From Marinobacter sp. SS21 (GTDB taxonomy: Bacteria > Pseudomonadota > Gammaproteobacteria > Pseudomonadales > Oleiphilaceae), in assembly GCF_028369065.1 (NCBI RefSeq), contig NZ_JAQNDA010000005.1, positions 62,001 to 126,000 of the forward strand: a DNA stretch of 64,000 nt, written 5' to 3'. A program made the translations under genes and the position numbers. A model generated the notes under the pieces. That model did not search any database, was not told the origin of the DNA, and saw nothing but the letters and a program-made list of their open reading frames with translations. This document shows, one piece after another, positions 53,535 to 62,504 of this stretch; position 1 is the stretch's first letter, and every line of letters begins with the position of its first letter.

Positions 53535-54368
53535 TTACTGCAGCAGGGCCATGGCGGCTTCCATTTCGGCGTTGAGATCTTCCTCTTCGCTCATATCGAT
53601 GTCCGGGTCCAGGCCCAGGCGTGCGAATGCGGAAACCGCTTTCCAGTCCATTTCTGTCCAGGGGTGTTCTGTTCCGGCAACCAACTGCAGATTGGCGACC
53701 ATTACCAGATCGGCGTAGTCCGCCTTGTCGGTTTGGCGCAGGAAGTTGGTGTACTCCTGGGGTACCGACTGCAATTCAGGGGAGAAATCCCATTTCTTCA
53801 GAATCATGCCACCGATGCGTGGATGCAGCTCGTCAACCACCTTGTCCAGCATCAGGCCGCTGATCTGGATGTCGTTATCCTCGACGTAGCGCAGGATGGG
53901 CAAGACCCCGATCAGATGCACCAGCCCCGCCAGGGTGGCCTGATCTGGCTTGAGGCGGGTGTAGTGCTGGGCCAACACGTGGCAGATGCCCGCCACTTCG
54001 GTACTGGTCTGCCAGGTGGTGCGAAGGCGTCTGTCGATCATGTCCGAGGTGGCCTGAAACATCTGTTCCATGGCCAGGCCCATGGCCAGGTTGCTGGTAT
54101 AGGCCATGCCGAGACGGCTGACTGCGGCATTCAGGTTTTCGATAGCGCGGGAGCCGCGAAACAGGGGGCTGTTGCACACCCGGATCAGGCGCGCCGACAG
54201 GGCGGTGTCGCTGCTGATGACTTTGACCAGGTCATTGATCGATGAATCGTCGGATTCGGCGATGTCGCGGACCTTCAGGGCGGCTTCAGGCAGCGTTGGT
54301 AAAACCAGCTTGTCTTTCTCGATGGCCTCGGCTAGGTCTTGAGTGATGGTCTCGACGATCGTTGACAT
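53535..54368 (-). CDS. HDOD-domain signalling protein
   Basis: 277 residues. The HDOD domain occupies about 20-220 (LPTLPEAALKVRDIAESDDSSINDLVKVISSDTALSARLIRVCNSPLFRG, ARLRTTWQTSTEVAGICHVLAQ region, and LAGLVHLIGVLPIL). The catalytic HD pair of true HD phosphohydrolases is degenerate, as in most HDOD proteins, so it is likely a protein-interaction module. Relatives act in virulence or motility control. The start ATG 54368 gives the family N terminus. A short acidic tail (EEEDLNAEMEAAMALLQ) ends the protein. Confidence 0.9.
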   Translation of the reverse strand: MSTIVETITQDLAEAIEKDKLVLPTLPEAALKVRDIAESDDSSINDLVKVISSDTALSARLIRVCNSPLFRGSRAIENLNAAVSRLGMAYTSNLAMGLAMEQMFQATSDMIDRRLRTTWQTSTEVAGICHVLAQHYTRLKPDQATLAGLVHLIGVLPILRYVEDNDIQISGLMLDKVVDELHPRIGGMILKKWDFSPELQSVPQEYTNFLRQTDKADYADLVMVANLQLVAGTEHPWTEMDWKAVSAFARLGLDPDIDMSEEEDLNAEMEAAMALLQ

Positions 54369-54405
54369 AATCAGTGGGAATCCATGCGCTGATTGTTTGC
54401 GAAGA

Positions 54406-54424
54406 GCCCCGCTGAAGGCGGGGC
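54406..54424. terminator. GC-rich hairpin between ygfZ and the HDOD gene
   Basis: GCCCCGC (54406-54412), TGAAG, GCGGGGC (54418-54424). It could end ygfZ transcription leftward, though no T-run follows. It lies 38 bases upstream of the HDOD start, so it may be in its leader instead. Confidence 0.4.
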
Positions 54425-54501
54425 GCTCCAAGGACTCCTAAGTTATAGCAAATTCTTCCCCGACTGCCTGTCAACTTATGTATCCAGAGCCTTCCTGGAC
54501 G

Positions 54502-55467
54502 CTAACGTTCGCTGACGGTGTAGGGTAGGGGCATCGGCGTCAGGGTGGGGCCGCCCTGGCCGAGGCACAGCTGCGCCTGCTCGGCGTCATGGCGAACCAC
54601 CGCCAGCAACTCGGTAAAGCCATCCGCCAGCGGGCAGGCATTCACCACCTCGCCGACTTCCCGCTCTCCGGCAACGACGGGGCTTCCGGCAGCCGCGGCA
54701 CAGGTTTCAGCCCGGAACCGGAACAGACTCTTCTTCAGCTGTCCCAGGTAGTGCATGCGTGCGACCACTTCCTGGCCGGTGTAGCAGCCCTTCTTGAAGT
54801 GAATGCCGTCCAGGTGCTGCCAATTCAGCATTTGTGGCACATAGGCGCCCTGGCTGGTGGGCGTCAGCCGGGCGACCCCGGCAGCGATTTCCGAGGCACG
54901 CCAGTTGGTGGGGCTGGTGACTGGCGCCTGCGCGAAGATGGCGGCCAGTTCCTCGGATAGCGGCCCGGATTGCCAGAATTCGAAGCGCGCCAGACCCTCG
55001 GCGGTGTCCTGGCTGCGGATCAACCGATGGGGGCCGATGGCCAGGGTGTCGCCGGCTGCCTTCAATTGGCCTGTTACTTTCGGCGCCAGCCGTTGGGCGA
55101 TGTCGGTACCAAGCAGACCCATCAGGCGAGCCTCCGGAATCGGTGACATGGTGGTGCCGCGAAACAGCATCAAATATTTGCCTAGCTGGCGTTGGATATC
55201 GTCTGCGATATCGCTGGGCAAGCACAACAGAATGTCCTCGTCCTGGCGAACTAGGCGGGTCAGGCAGTAGGCCCGGCCTTTGGGGGTGCAGGCAGCGGCC
55301 CGGGGGGAGCGGGTGTTACTGACTTCGTCCAGGTTCTGGCTGAACTGACCCTGCAGGAAATCCCGGGTGCCGGGACCGGTAACCCTGACTATGTGTTCGT
55401 CCGCAAGTACGGCGTAGCCACTGGCGGGAAGGGGGCTGTCGGCAACGGGCTGGTTGGATTCGGTCAT
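54502..55467 (-). CDS. ygfZ: Folate-binding protein YgfZ
   Basis: 321 residues of the CAF17/GcvT-like family. The signature KGCYTGQEVVARMHYLGQLKKSLF, with the conserved Cys, lies in the second half. YgfZ proteins help insert or repair Fe-S clusters in enzymes such as MiaB through a tetrahydrofolate-dependent step. It is just downstream of ygfX-sdhE on the same strand, in the order seen in other Gammaproteobacteria. Confidence 0.95.
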   Translation of the reverse strand: MTESNQPVADSPLPASGYAVLADEHIVRVTGPGTRDFLQGQFSQNLDEVSNTRSPRAAACTPKGRAYCLTRLVRQDEDILLCLPSDIADDIQRQLGKYLMLFRGTTMSPIPEARLMGLLGTDIAQRLAPKVTGQLKAAGDTLAIGPHRLIRSQDTAEGLARFEFWQSGPLSEELAAIFAQAPVTSPTNWRASEIAAGVARLTPTSQGAYVPQMLNWQHLDGIHFKKGCYTGQEVVARMHYLGQLKKSLFRFRAETCAAAAGSPVVAGEREVGEVVNACPLADGFTELLAVVRHDAEQAQLCLGQGGPTLTPMPLPYTVSER

Positions 55468-55517
55468 GGGGGGTCTCCCGACGGTAGTGGTGTGCGGTGT
55501 TGCTGTAAGGGCTGAGC

Positions 55518-55967
55518 TCAGCGGGGTGACCGCAGTCTTAACCAGACTCGGAGCTGGCGGAATGGCTCAGGTTCCACATTGCTGCAGCTGTCGCCATAGT
55601 GAACCAGAACCAGGGTTCTGGACCAGAGCCGGACGGCCGGAGACGAGACTTTTACCAGCGCCAGACGGCCGCCGAGGCGACTGTCCGGACTGGGGGTTAC
55701 TGGCAGTTGGCGGCCGTCGCCAAGTTGCGCCCAGAGTTCGTTGCCAAGGAGGCTCAGGCCGACGATGGCTCCGCGACCGCGCAGCAGACCACAGCGGTGG
55801 AACTGAACGAGGCCCCCGGCCAGGGCGAGTGGCGCCAGCAGGGCCAAAGCCGCTGGCCCCTGGCTGGCCATCGCCAGTGTTGCCAGGCCCAGGGCGAACC
55901 AGGGGGCCGCGGCGATCAGTCCCGCAGCCAGGCTGGGGGACAGCCTTAGCTCAGTCCGGTTGGACAC
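55518..55967 (-). CDS. ygfX: YgfX-like membrane protein
   Basis: 149 residues from a GTG at 55967 that overlaps the last 17 bases of sdhE in another frame. Two adjacent membrane segments (about 10-55) are followed by a soluble part with [30 protein letters not shown] and an RxWLRLR end, the usual YgfX form (DUF1434-like). YgfX/CptA in E. coli is linked to SdhE and to FtsZ/MreB inhibition. The overlap with sdhE and the position support the call. The sequence itself is poorly conserved, so confidence is moderate. Confidence 0.75.
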   Translation of the reverse strand: MSNRTELRLSPSLAAGLIAAAPWFALGLATLAMASQGPAALALLAPLALAGGLVQFHRCGLLRGRGAIVGLSLLGNELWAQLGDGRQLPVTPSPDSRLGGRLALVKVSSPAVRLWSRTLVLVHYGDSCSNVEPEPFRQLRVWLRLRSPR

Positions 55968-56205
55968 GGCTGAGAATGAGGTCAACGATGCGTTGCAGGT
56001 CCGGATCTTCCGGGCGGCTGCGCTGCATGAACCACTCGAACATATCGGTGTCCTCGCAGTCCAGCAGCTTGCGGTAACGGGCCTGGTCTTCCTCCGGCAG
56101 GTCCCGATACGCTTCCTTGAGGAAGGGCAGCAGGAGCACGTCCAGCTCCAGCATGCCCCGGCGGCTGTGCCAGAACAGACGGTTGAATTCGGTGTTATCA
56201 GACAT
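55951..56205 (-). CDS. sdhE: FAD assembly factor SdhE
   Basis: 84 residues. The signature [15 protein letters not shown] is at about 15-29. [23 protein letters not shown] closes the five-helix fold. SdhE aids covalent attachment of FAD to succinate dehydrogenase and fumarate reductase. It is in the leftward nadB-sdhE-ygfX-ygfZ group. Its gene overlaps ygfX. The flavoenzyme nadB just upstream is non-covalent, so the link is by location only. Confidence 0.95.
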   Translation of the reverse strand: MSDNTEFNRLFWHSRRGMLELDVLLLPFLKEAYRDLPEEDQARYRKLLDCEDTDMFEWFMQRSRPEDPDLQRIVDLILSRVQPD

Positions 56206-56244
56206 CGGAGATCTCGTGTTGGGTCAGTGGCCGCTGCGCGCCCA

Positions 56245-57870
56245 TCAGGGGGCAACGGTGCGATAGGTCGTGGGCACCAGGAGGGTGTCCTTCACTTCCG
56301 GCGACAGGCCCGGGTAATCGAGGGTGTAGTGCAGGCCTCGGCTTTCCTTGCGTTGTAGCGCGGAGCAGATAATCAGGTCGGACACGGTGACCAGGTTACG
56401 CAGCTCCAGCAGGTCGTTGGAGACCCGGTAATTGCTGTAGAATTCACCGATCTCGCTGGCCAGCAGGTCGACCCGGTGCTTCGCCCGCTGCAGGCGTTTG
56501 CTGGTGCGGACTATGCCCACATAATCCCACATGAAGTGGCGCAGCTCGTCCCAGTTGTGGGAGATCACCACGTCTTCGTCGGAATCCCGAACCTGGGATT
56601 CGTCCCATTCAGGCGCCTCCGGTGGCGCAGGAATGTCGTGTTCGCGGCGGGCGATGTCCGCCGCTGCCGCCCGGCCATAAACCAGGCATTCCAGCAAGGA
56701 GTTGCTGGCCATCCGGTTGGCGCCGTGCAGGCCGGTAAAGGCGGCTTCGCCCACCACGTACAGCTGGTTTATGTCAGAGCGCGCCCGATGGTCCGTCACA
56801 ATACCGCCACAGGTGTAGTGGGCGGCGGGAACCACCGGAATCGGGTCGCGGGTAATGTCGATGCCGAAGCCAAGGCACTTCTCGTAGATGGTCGGGAAGT
56901 GCTGCTTGATGAAGTCGGCCGGTTTGTGGCTGATGTCGAGGTAGAGGTGATCGGCTCCGAGCCGTTTCATTTCGTGGTCGATGGCGCGGGCCACAATGTC
57001 CCGTGGCGCCAGTTCGGCCCGATTGTCGAAGCGGTCCATGAAACGGGAGCCGTCCGGCAGCAACAGGTGGCCACCTTCGCCCCGGACTGCCTCGGTAATC
57101 AGGAACGACTTGGCGTGGGGGTGGTACAGGCAGGTGGGATGGAACTGGTTGAACTCCATATTGGCCACCCGGCAACCGGCGCGCCAGGCCATGGCAATGC
57201 CGTCACCGGACGCGCCATCGGGATTGGTGGTGTAACGGTAGGCCTTGCTGGCGCCACCGGTGGCGATAACCGTGACGCGGGCTCGGAACAGCTCCACGTG
57301 GTTGGTCTCGAGATTGAGGATGTAGGCCCCGATGCACCGGTTGCCCGGCAGCGACAGCTTGCGGTTGGTGATCAGGTCCACGGCCACCCGTTGCGACATC
57401 AGGTCGATGTTGGTGCGGGCCGCCGCCTGTTCGGTCAGGGTGCTGGAGACCGCATGGCCGGTGGCGTCGGCGGCATGGATGATCCGACGGTGGCTGTGTC
57501 CGCCTTCCCGGGTCAGGTGCAGCTTGGCGTTCTCGTCGCGGGTGAACTGCACGCCGCTGTCGATGAGCCAGTCGATGCTCTCCCTGGCATGTTCGACCGT
57601 GAAACGCACGGCGTCTTCATGGCACAGGCCGGCACCGGCAGTGAGGGTGTCACTGATGTGATGCTCCACTGAGTCCTCGCTGTCGAGCACGGCGGCAATG
57701 CCTCCCTGTGCCCAGAGCGTGGCGCCGCTGCTGATATCCGCCTTGCTGATGACGGCGATGCGAAGATGGCGGGGAAGATTCAGTGCAACGGTCAAGCCGG
57801 CGGCACCGCTGCCGACTATCAGGACATCGTAATCGTAAGGCTGTGGCATTGGGTCTGGATCAGGGGCCAT
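56245..57870 (-). CDS. nadB: L-aspartate oxidase
   Basis: 541 residues. The FAD dinucleotide fold begins [68 protein letters not shown] and [44 protein letters not shown] are typical of NadB. It oxidises aspartate to iminoaspartate, the first step of de novo NAD synthesis. ATG 57870 is used; the one seven codons on (57849) is equally possible, as neither has a clear ribosome site. It is divergent from rpoE. Confidence 0.97.
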   Translation of the reverse strand: MAPDPDPMPQPYDYDVLIVGSGAAGLTVALNLPRHLRIAVISKADISSGATLWAQGGIAAVLDSEDSVEHHISDTLTAGAGLCHEDAVRFTVEHARESIDWLIDSGVQFTRDENAKLHLTREGGHSHRRIIHAADATGHAVSSTLTEQAAARTNIDLMSQRVAVDLITNRKLSLPGNRCIGAYILNLETNHVELFRARVTVIATGGASKAYRYTTNPDGASGDGIAMAWRAGCRVANMEFNQFHPTCLYHPHAKSFLITEAVRGEGGHLLLPDGSRFMDRFDNRAELAPRDIVARAIDHEMKRLGADHLYLDISHKPADFIKQHFPTIYEKCLGFGIDITRDPIPVVPAAHYTCGGIVTDHRARSDINQLYVVGEAAFTGLHGANRMASNSLLECLVYGRAAAADIARREHDIPAPPEAPEWDESQVRDSDEDVVISHNWDELRHFMWDYVGIVRTSKRLQRAKHRVDLLASEIGEFYSNYRVSNDLLELRNLVTVSDLIICSALQRKESRGLHYTLDYPGLSPEVKDTLLVPTTYRTVAP

Positions 57871-57886
57871 AATGTGAAGGTGTATT

Positions 57887-57913
57887 GAACTAAACTTTGT
57901 GCCTGCTGTCTAT
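57887..57913 (+). promoter_or_regulatory. Sigma-E/AlgU-type promoter
   Basis: GAACTA (57887-57892), a 16-base spacer, TCTAT (57909-57913). This is close to the GAACTT and TCTGA elements recognised by RpoE/AlgU, at the correct spacing, and points into the sigma operon. Autoregulation is typical for these factors. Confidence 0.55.
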
Positions 57914-58063
57914 TTGGCCAGACGGGGCACGGCGCATTTCAGGTGCCGTGAACGGGTTTAATGACCACTCCTAACTGCCGGATAACAGATCAGGATGACA
58001 CTTACAGACAAACAACTCGCAGGCCCTCTGGCCGCTAACCGAGTGAACCCCGGCAACCCACCC

Positions 58064-58675
58064 ATGACCGCCGAGTCCAGCAAACGTGTTGATCAACCCC
58101 CTGACAGCCAAACCGACCTACAATTGGTGCGGAAGGTCCGTCACGGTGATCGGGCCGCGTTCGACCTGCTGGTCATCAAATACCAATCACGGGTTGCTTC
58201 AATCATCAGTCGCTATGTCTATGACAGCCAGGAGGTAATGGACCTGGCCCAGGAAACCTTCGTCAAGGCCTATCGCGCCATCGACCGGTTCCGTGGCGAC
58301 AGCGCATTCTACACCTGGCTCTACCGAATTGCCGTCAATACCGCCAAAAACTATCTGGAGGCCCGTGGCCGTCGTCCACAGGGCAGTGCCGATGCGGCGG
58401 ATGCGGAAAATTTTGACGACGGCAGCCGCCTGCGTGACACCGCGTCGCCGGAGCGAGAACTGCAACGGGACCAGTTGCAGCAGGAACTGAGCCGTGCCAT
58501 AGCGAATTTGCCGGAGGAATTACGTTCGGCCTTTTTACTCAGGGAGTACGACGGGCTGAGTTATGAAGACATTGCTCGTATTCTGGAATGCCCGATTGGT
58601 ACCGTCAGATCGCGGATCTTTCGGGCACGTGATGCAGTGGATCGGCAACTGGGGCCGTTATTGGCGACCAGTTAA
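58064..58675 (+). CDS. rpoE: Envelope-stress sigma factor RpoE/AlgU
   Basis: 203 residues from ATG 58064. Region 2 (DLLVIKYQSRVASIISRYV, QETFVKAYRAIDRFRGDSAFYTWLYRIAVNTAKNYLEARGRRP) and region 4 (LPEELRSAFLLREYDGLSYEDIARILECPIGTVRSRIFRARDAV) are very close to RpoE/AlgU. It directs transcription of envelope-repair genes, held back by RseA. An in-frame ATG at 57995 would add 23 residues, and neither start has a convincing ribosome site. The order rpoE-rseA-rseB-rseC-mucD matches algU-mucABCD. Confidence 0.96.
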   Translation: MTAESSKRVDQPPDSQTDLQLVRKVRHGDRAAFDLLVIKYQSRVASIISRYVYDSQEVMDLAQETFVKAYRAIDRFRGDSAFYTWLYRIAVNTAKNYLEARGRRPQGSADAADAENFDDGSRLRDTASPERELQRDQLQQELSRAIANLPEELRSAFLLREYDGLSYEDIARILECPIGTVRSRIFRARDAVDRQLGPLLATS

Positions 58676-58714
58676 GGATGAGAATTTCTGTACGGTTTAA
58701 CGAGGTTGCATCCC

Positions 58715-59260
58715 ATGGATGATCGTCTCAAAGAAACACTGTCTGCAATGTTGGACGACCAGGCCGATGAGCTTTCTGTGCGGCGGCTGCTGTCGCACAC
58801 CGAACAGCAGGAGGTGCGGTCGCAGTGGCGCCGATGGCACCAGATGCGTGAGCTGTTGCATGAGAGCCAAGGCAGTCCGGACCTGATCGACGTCAGTCAA
58901 CGGGTGCGAAGGTCACTCTCCGGAGCCGGGCCGGCACTGTCGGTATCGTCGCCGGATCCCGAGCCACGCCGGCGGACCAACTGGCACTGGCCCGCCGTGG
59001 CCATGGTGACTGCCGGCCTGGTGGTGGGGTTCGGTATGGGGTCAGGCTGGGAAGTTCGGCAGGACGAGCCGGCCGCGATGGTCAGTGCCGCCCCAGGACC
59101 GGACGTTATGCCGGAAGTGGCCCTGCAGGGACTGGACGAGCAGCAGTGGGAGCAATTGAGTCGCTACCTGCTCGAGCATGCCCAGCACAACAGCGTTGCC
59201 GCCGGTCGTGGAGCGGTGGGCTATGCCCGTTTGGCCAGTGTGTCGACGCCGGATTATTGA
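58715..59260 (+). CDS. rseA: Anti-sigma-E factor RseA (MucA)
   Basis: 181 residues. The N-terminal anti-sigma domain (RLKETLSAMLDDQADELSVRRLL, RRWHQMRELLHE) binds RpoE. A single membrane segment (about 91-110, WHWPAVAMVTAGLVVGFGMG) and a periplasmic domain follow. Cleavage in response to misfolded envelope proteins frees RpoE. GAGG precedes the ATG. Confidence 0.92.
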   Translation: MDDRLKETLSAMLDDQADELSVRRLLSHTEQQEVRSQWRRWHQMRELLHESQGSPDLIDVSQRVRRSLSGAGPALSVSSPDPEPRRRTNWHWPAVAMVTAGLVVGFGMGSGWEVRQDEPAAMVSAAPGPDVMPEVALQGLDEQQWEQLSRYLLEHAQHNSVAAGRGAVGYARLASVSTPDY

Positions 59261-59274
59261 GATTGAAGACGGCA

Positions 59275-60321
59275 ATGAGCAAGCGTTGCTTTATGAAAAC
59301 AGTGCGACTTCCGTTTTGGCTCCGTGCCGGCGTGATGGGGCTGTTGCTCCTGTGTGCGCCCTGGACGGCGGCCGGGCCGGACGCCGAAGCCGAAGCCGAG
59401 GCCGAAGCCGAGGCCGAAACCTGGCTTGCCCGATTGGGGCCATCGCTGAACATGACCACCTATCGGGGCGTGTTTGTTTATACCCGCGGCGACCAGGTCA
59501 GTTCCATGCGGGTGGCGCACCGCTACCATAATGGTGTGGTGGAGGAACGACTGGTGCAGCAGGACGGCGCAGGTGGAGAGATCGTGCGCAAGGGCATGCG
59601 CGTCATTTGTGTGTTGCCGCGCCATGGTCGGATTCAGCTGGAGCAGGTGATGCCGGCGGGCCCGTTCGCAGAGGCGTTCGCCAACCAGCTGGTAACCACC
59701 AGCGACTGGTATCAAGCCGAGCTGCTCGGAGAAGACCGGGTGGCCGGTTATGGCGCCAAAGTCATCGCCCTGCGGGCCATGGATGGTCATCGCTACAGTT
59801 ACCGATTCTGGCTCGAGCGGGAAACCGGCCTGTTGGTGAAGAGTCATGTCCGGGACGGTGATGGCGGCGTGCTGGAGAGTTATCAGTTCACCGACCTGGA
59901 GATCACCGAGAGCCTGCCGGACCGTGAGTTTGAGGTGCAGATGGCCGGTCATGAGATGATGAAGCAGCTGTCGCCTTCACCTCGCCCCGAACCGGTGAAC
60001 CGGATGAATGGCTGGACCTTGGGCTGGCAGCCGGATGGATTCCTGCCCGCGGCCGCACCCAGGTCTGGAAATGGGCAGGCAGTTGCATTCTCGGACGGTC
60101 TCGCGGCATTCTCGGTATTCGTGGAGCCGGCCGGTCAGCTGGACATGCCTACCGGGGTGTCTCGAATCGGCGCCACCACAGCCTACATGCGACAGCTGCA
60201 GGTCGGTGGGCGGATGTTTCTGGTCACCGTGATCGGCGAGATTCCACCGGAAACCGCCATGCAGGTGGCCAACTCGGTACATATAGAGGACGCGATGGCA
60301 TTCAGGACCAGAACGCAATGA
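59275..60321 (+). CDS. rseB: Sigma-E regulatory protein RseB (MucB)
   Basis: 348 residues with a signal peptide, exported to the periplasm, where it shields RseA from cleavage and senses lipopolysaccharide and lipoproteins. The family core is TYRGVFVYTRGDQVSSMRVAHRYHNGVVEERLVQQDG, then YSYRFWLERETGLLVKSHV. A second domain (about 230-345) ends FLVTVIGEIPPETAMQVANSV. Right after the signal peptide there is a run of six Ala-Glu pairs coded by hexanucleotide repeats (59383-59418). The start may be ATG 59275 or 59293. It overlaps rseC by four bases. Confidence 0.93.
   Translation: MSKRCFMKTVRLPFWLRAGVMGLLLLCAPWTAAGPDAEAEAEAEAEAETWLARLGPSLNMTTYRGVFVYTRGDQVSSMRVAHRYHNGVVEERLVQQDGAGGEIVRKGMRVICVLPRHGRIQLEQVMPAGPFAEAFANQLVTTSDWYQAELLGEDRVAGYGAKVIALRAMDGHRYSYRFWLERETGLLVKSHVRDGDGGVLESYQFTDLEITESLPDREFEVQMAGHEMMKQLSPSPRPEPVNRMNGWTLGWQPDGFLPAAAPRSGNGQAVAFSDGLAAFSVFVEPAGQLDMPTGVSRIGATTAYMRQLQVGGRMFLVTVIGEIPPETAMQVANSVHIEDAMAFRTRTQ
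59383..59418 (+). repeat. Hexanucleotide repeat in rseB
   Basis: GCCGAA or GCCGAG is repeated six times, encoding (Ala-Glu)6 at the mature N terminus of RseB. The unit length keeps the frame if copy number changes, so length variants would still make RseB. Confidence 0.85.
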
Positions 60322-60779
60322 TTACCGAAACCGGCCGGGTCATCGCCCAGGATGGCCGCAAAATCTGGATTCAGACCATTCGTCAGAGTGCTTGCCAAAG
60401 CTGCGCCGCCCGGCAGGGTTGTGGTCAGCGGGTTCTGGCCAGCGCCTCGGGCGGCAAGGCGAACCAGGTGCTGGTGGAGAATACGCTGGACGCCCGGGTA
60501 GGCGACGAGGTCACCGTCGCGATTGATGAATCGGCGCTGCTGGGCGCATCGATGCTGATTTACGCACTGCCCCTGATGCTGTTCGTCGTGGCCGCCCTTG
60601 GTGGCCATTGGCTTGCGCCCGAATCGGAGGGTGTGGCCATCCTACTGGCGCTGGCGGGACTGGCGGCAGGCTTTGGGCTGGCCCGGGGGCTTCAGCATCG
60701 TCGGGAAGACGGCTATGCCCCTCAGTTGCTCAGAATCAACGCCGCTGCCGTCGAAACCATGCACCCTACTGATTCGTAA
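60318..60779 (+). CDS. rseC: RseC/MucC family membrane protein
   Basis: 153 residues. An N-terminal domain with four cysteines (SACQSCAARQGCGQ, plus flanks) is followed by two membrane helices (about 75-120, LIYALPLMLFVVAALGGHWL and GVAILLALAGLAAGFGLARG). RseC is a modulator of the sigma-E branch and of SoxR reduction in E. coli. It overlaps rseB at ATGA. Confidence 0.93.
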   Translation: MITETGRVIAQDGRKIWIQTIRQSACQSCAARQGCGQRVLASASGGKANQVLVENTLDARVGDEVTVAIDESALLGASMLIYALPLMLFVVAALGGHWLAPESEGVAILLALAGLAAGFGLARGLQHRREDGYAPQLLRINAAAVETMHPTDS

Positions 60780-60818
60780 GTTGAAATTTTCGGTTTTGCC
60801 CACAGAATAACCAACACT

Positions 60819-60855
60819 ATCTTCGAAACGACTCAAAATCTTCGAAACGACTCAA
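60819..60855. repeat. 18-bp direct repeat upstream of mucD
   Basis: ATCTTCGAAACGACTCAA occurs at 60819-60836 and again at 60838-60855, a 19-bp period, in the 113 bases between rseC and mucD. The core TTCGAA is a palindrome. It may be an operator or a recent duplication. No promoter elements are obvious around it. Confidence 0.8.
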
Positions 60856-60892
60856 GTTATATCAATCAGATCACCTGACTAGGGAGTTCACG

Positions 60893-62347
60893 ATGTCACG
60901 ACAATGGTGTGATACTGCGATCGAAACACCAGGTATCCGACTGGCGTTCGGTTGGTTGGTGCTGATGGTGTCGATGTTGACGGTGCAGAGTGCGGTTGCG
61001 CGTTCGCTGCCAGATTTTACCGAACTGGTTGAGGAAAACTCCGGCGCCGTAGTGAACATCAGTACCACCCAGACCCTGCAGCCGGGTTCGCGCTATGGGT
61101 TGCCCTTCGATGAGCGTGACCTGGAGCAGTTGCCGGAATTTTTTCAGGATTTCTTCGGCGGGCCCGGCTCGCCATTCCGTCGCCGGCAGCCGGGACGCCC
61201 GGAAGAGCGTCACTCCATGGGTTCCGGATTCATTGTGTCCGCGGACGGTTACGTCCTGACCAACAACCACGTCATTGAAGGGGCGGATGAAATCATCGTG
61301 CGACTCAGCGACCGTCGCGAGTTGACCGCTACCCTGGTGGGGACGGACCCTCGTTCGGATCTGGCGGTGCTGAAGATTGAGAACGGGGATGACTTGCCCG
61401 TCGTAACGGTAGGTGATTCCAGCGAACTGAAGACCGGTGAATGGGTGCTGGCCATCGGCTCGCCGTTCGGCTTCGACTACACCGCAACGGCGGGCATCGT
61501 CAGTGCGATCGGGCGCTCGTTACCGTCGGAAAACTACGTTCCCTTTATCCAGACCGATGTCGCGATTAACCCCGGCAATTCCGGCGGACCGCTGTTCAAC
61601 CTGGATGGCGAAGTGGTTGGCATCAATTCTCAGATTTACACCCGTAGCGGCGGCTTCATGGGGGTATCGTTCGCGATACCCATTGATGATGCAATGAATG
61701 TGTTTCGCCAACTCCGGGACCATGGTGCGGTGTCCCGGGGCTGGCTGGGCGTGCTGATCCAGGAGGTCAATCGCGACCTGGCGGAGTCATTCGGCTTGCG
61801 TCGTCCCCGTGGCGCGCTGATCGCGGAGGTGATGACTAACTCGCCGGCGGAAGCCGCGGGGCTCAAGGCTGGCGACATCGTGCTCGCCTATGACGGGGAA
61901 GAGATTCGGTTGTCGTCGGAGTTGCCACCGAAGGTTGGTCGTACGCCGGTGGGCGAAACCGCCACGCTTGAGGTGCTGCGCGGAGGGGAGCGGATTGATT
62001 TGCCGGTGCTGATTGGCCAGTTGCCGGAAGAAGGCGGCCAGATGGCGGCGCCCACGCCGACGCCGGAATCCAACGCCGCGCCCCTGGGCATTGTGGTGGA
62101 GCCGTTGCCGGCCAAGCTCCGGGGTACCTTGGGACTTGAGGGGGGCGTTGTGGTGGTCAACGTTGGTCGCGGTGCCGCGCTGAACGCTGGTATTCGGCCC
62201 AGGGACGTAATCACCGAGCTTGATCGCAAACCCATTCGGTCCGTCGCTGACTTCAGGGCGGCAGTGCGGGCCTTGCCGGAGGGCAAAGCCGTGTCCGTCA
62301 GGGTTATCCGTGAGGGTAGGGCTACCTATCTGGTGATGAAGCCCTAA
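60893..62347 (+). CDS. mucD: Periplasmic serine protease MucD (DegP/HtrA family)
   Basis: 484 residues. After a signal-anchor (about 15-37), the trypsin-like domain has the triad His126 (TNNHVIEG), Asp156 (RSDLAVLK) and Ser230 (NPGNSGGPLF). Two PDZ domains follow (about 275-370 and 395-480). It degrades misfolded periplasmic proteins and so restrains sigma-E. AGGGAG precedes the ATG at 60893. The fifth gene of the sigma operon, possibly with its own promoter. Confidence 0.96.
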   Translation: MSRQWCDTAIETPGIRLAFGWLVLMVSMLTVQSAVARSLPDFTELVEENSGAVVNISTTQTLQPGSRYGLPFDERDLEQLPEFFQDFFGGPGSPFRRRQPGRPEERHSMGSGFIVSADGYVLTNNHVIEGADEIIVRLSDRRELTATLVGTDPRSDLAVLKIENGDDLPVVTVGDSSELKTGEWVLAIGSPFGFDYTATAGIVSAIGRSLPSENYVPFIQTDVAINPGNSGGPLFNLDGEVVGINSQIYTRSGGFMGVSFAIPIDDAMNVFRQLRDHGAVSRGWLGVLIQEVNRDLAESFGLRRPRGALIAEVMTNSPAEAAGLKAGDIVLAYDGEEIRLSSELPPKVGRTPVGETATLEVLRGGERIDLPVLIGQLPEEGGQMAAPTPTPESNAAPLGIVVEPLPAKLRGTLGLEGGVVVVNVGRGAALNAGIRPRDVITELDRKPIRSVADFRAAVRALPEGKAVSVRVIREGRATYLVMKP

Positions 62348-62373
62348 CACCAACGGATTGCGGTTTTCTCCCG

Positions 62374-62406
62374 AACCCCGCGGGTACGACACCCCGCGGG
62401 GTTTTT
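62374..62406 (+). terminator. Rho-independent terminator of the sigma-E operon
   Basis: AACCCCGCGGG (62374-62384), eight-base loop, CCCGCGGGGTT (62393-62403), then the rest of a five-T run to 62406. It ends the rpoE-mucD transcript 27 bases after mucD. Confidence 0.9.
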
Positions 62407-62504
62407 GTTATGCTTAGGTCGTTATTCCAAGGTTCCTTATCGTCTAATTACAATTATAGAAAGCTCGGCACCTCATTCGAGGCCAAGGACTGGATGTATT
62501 CTCA

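Noticed and set aside
55518..56255. A 245-codon leftward frame over sdhE and beyond
   Set aside because: Its first half is the shadow of sdhE in another frame. Only the part from GTG 55967 shows YgfX-like membrane segments.
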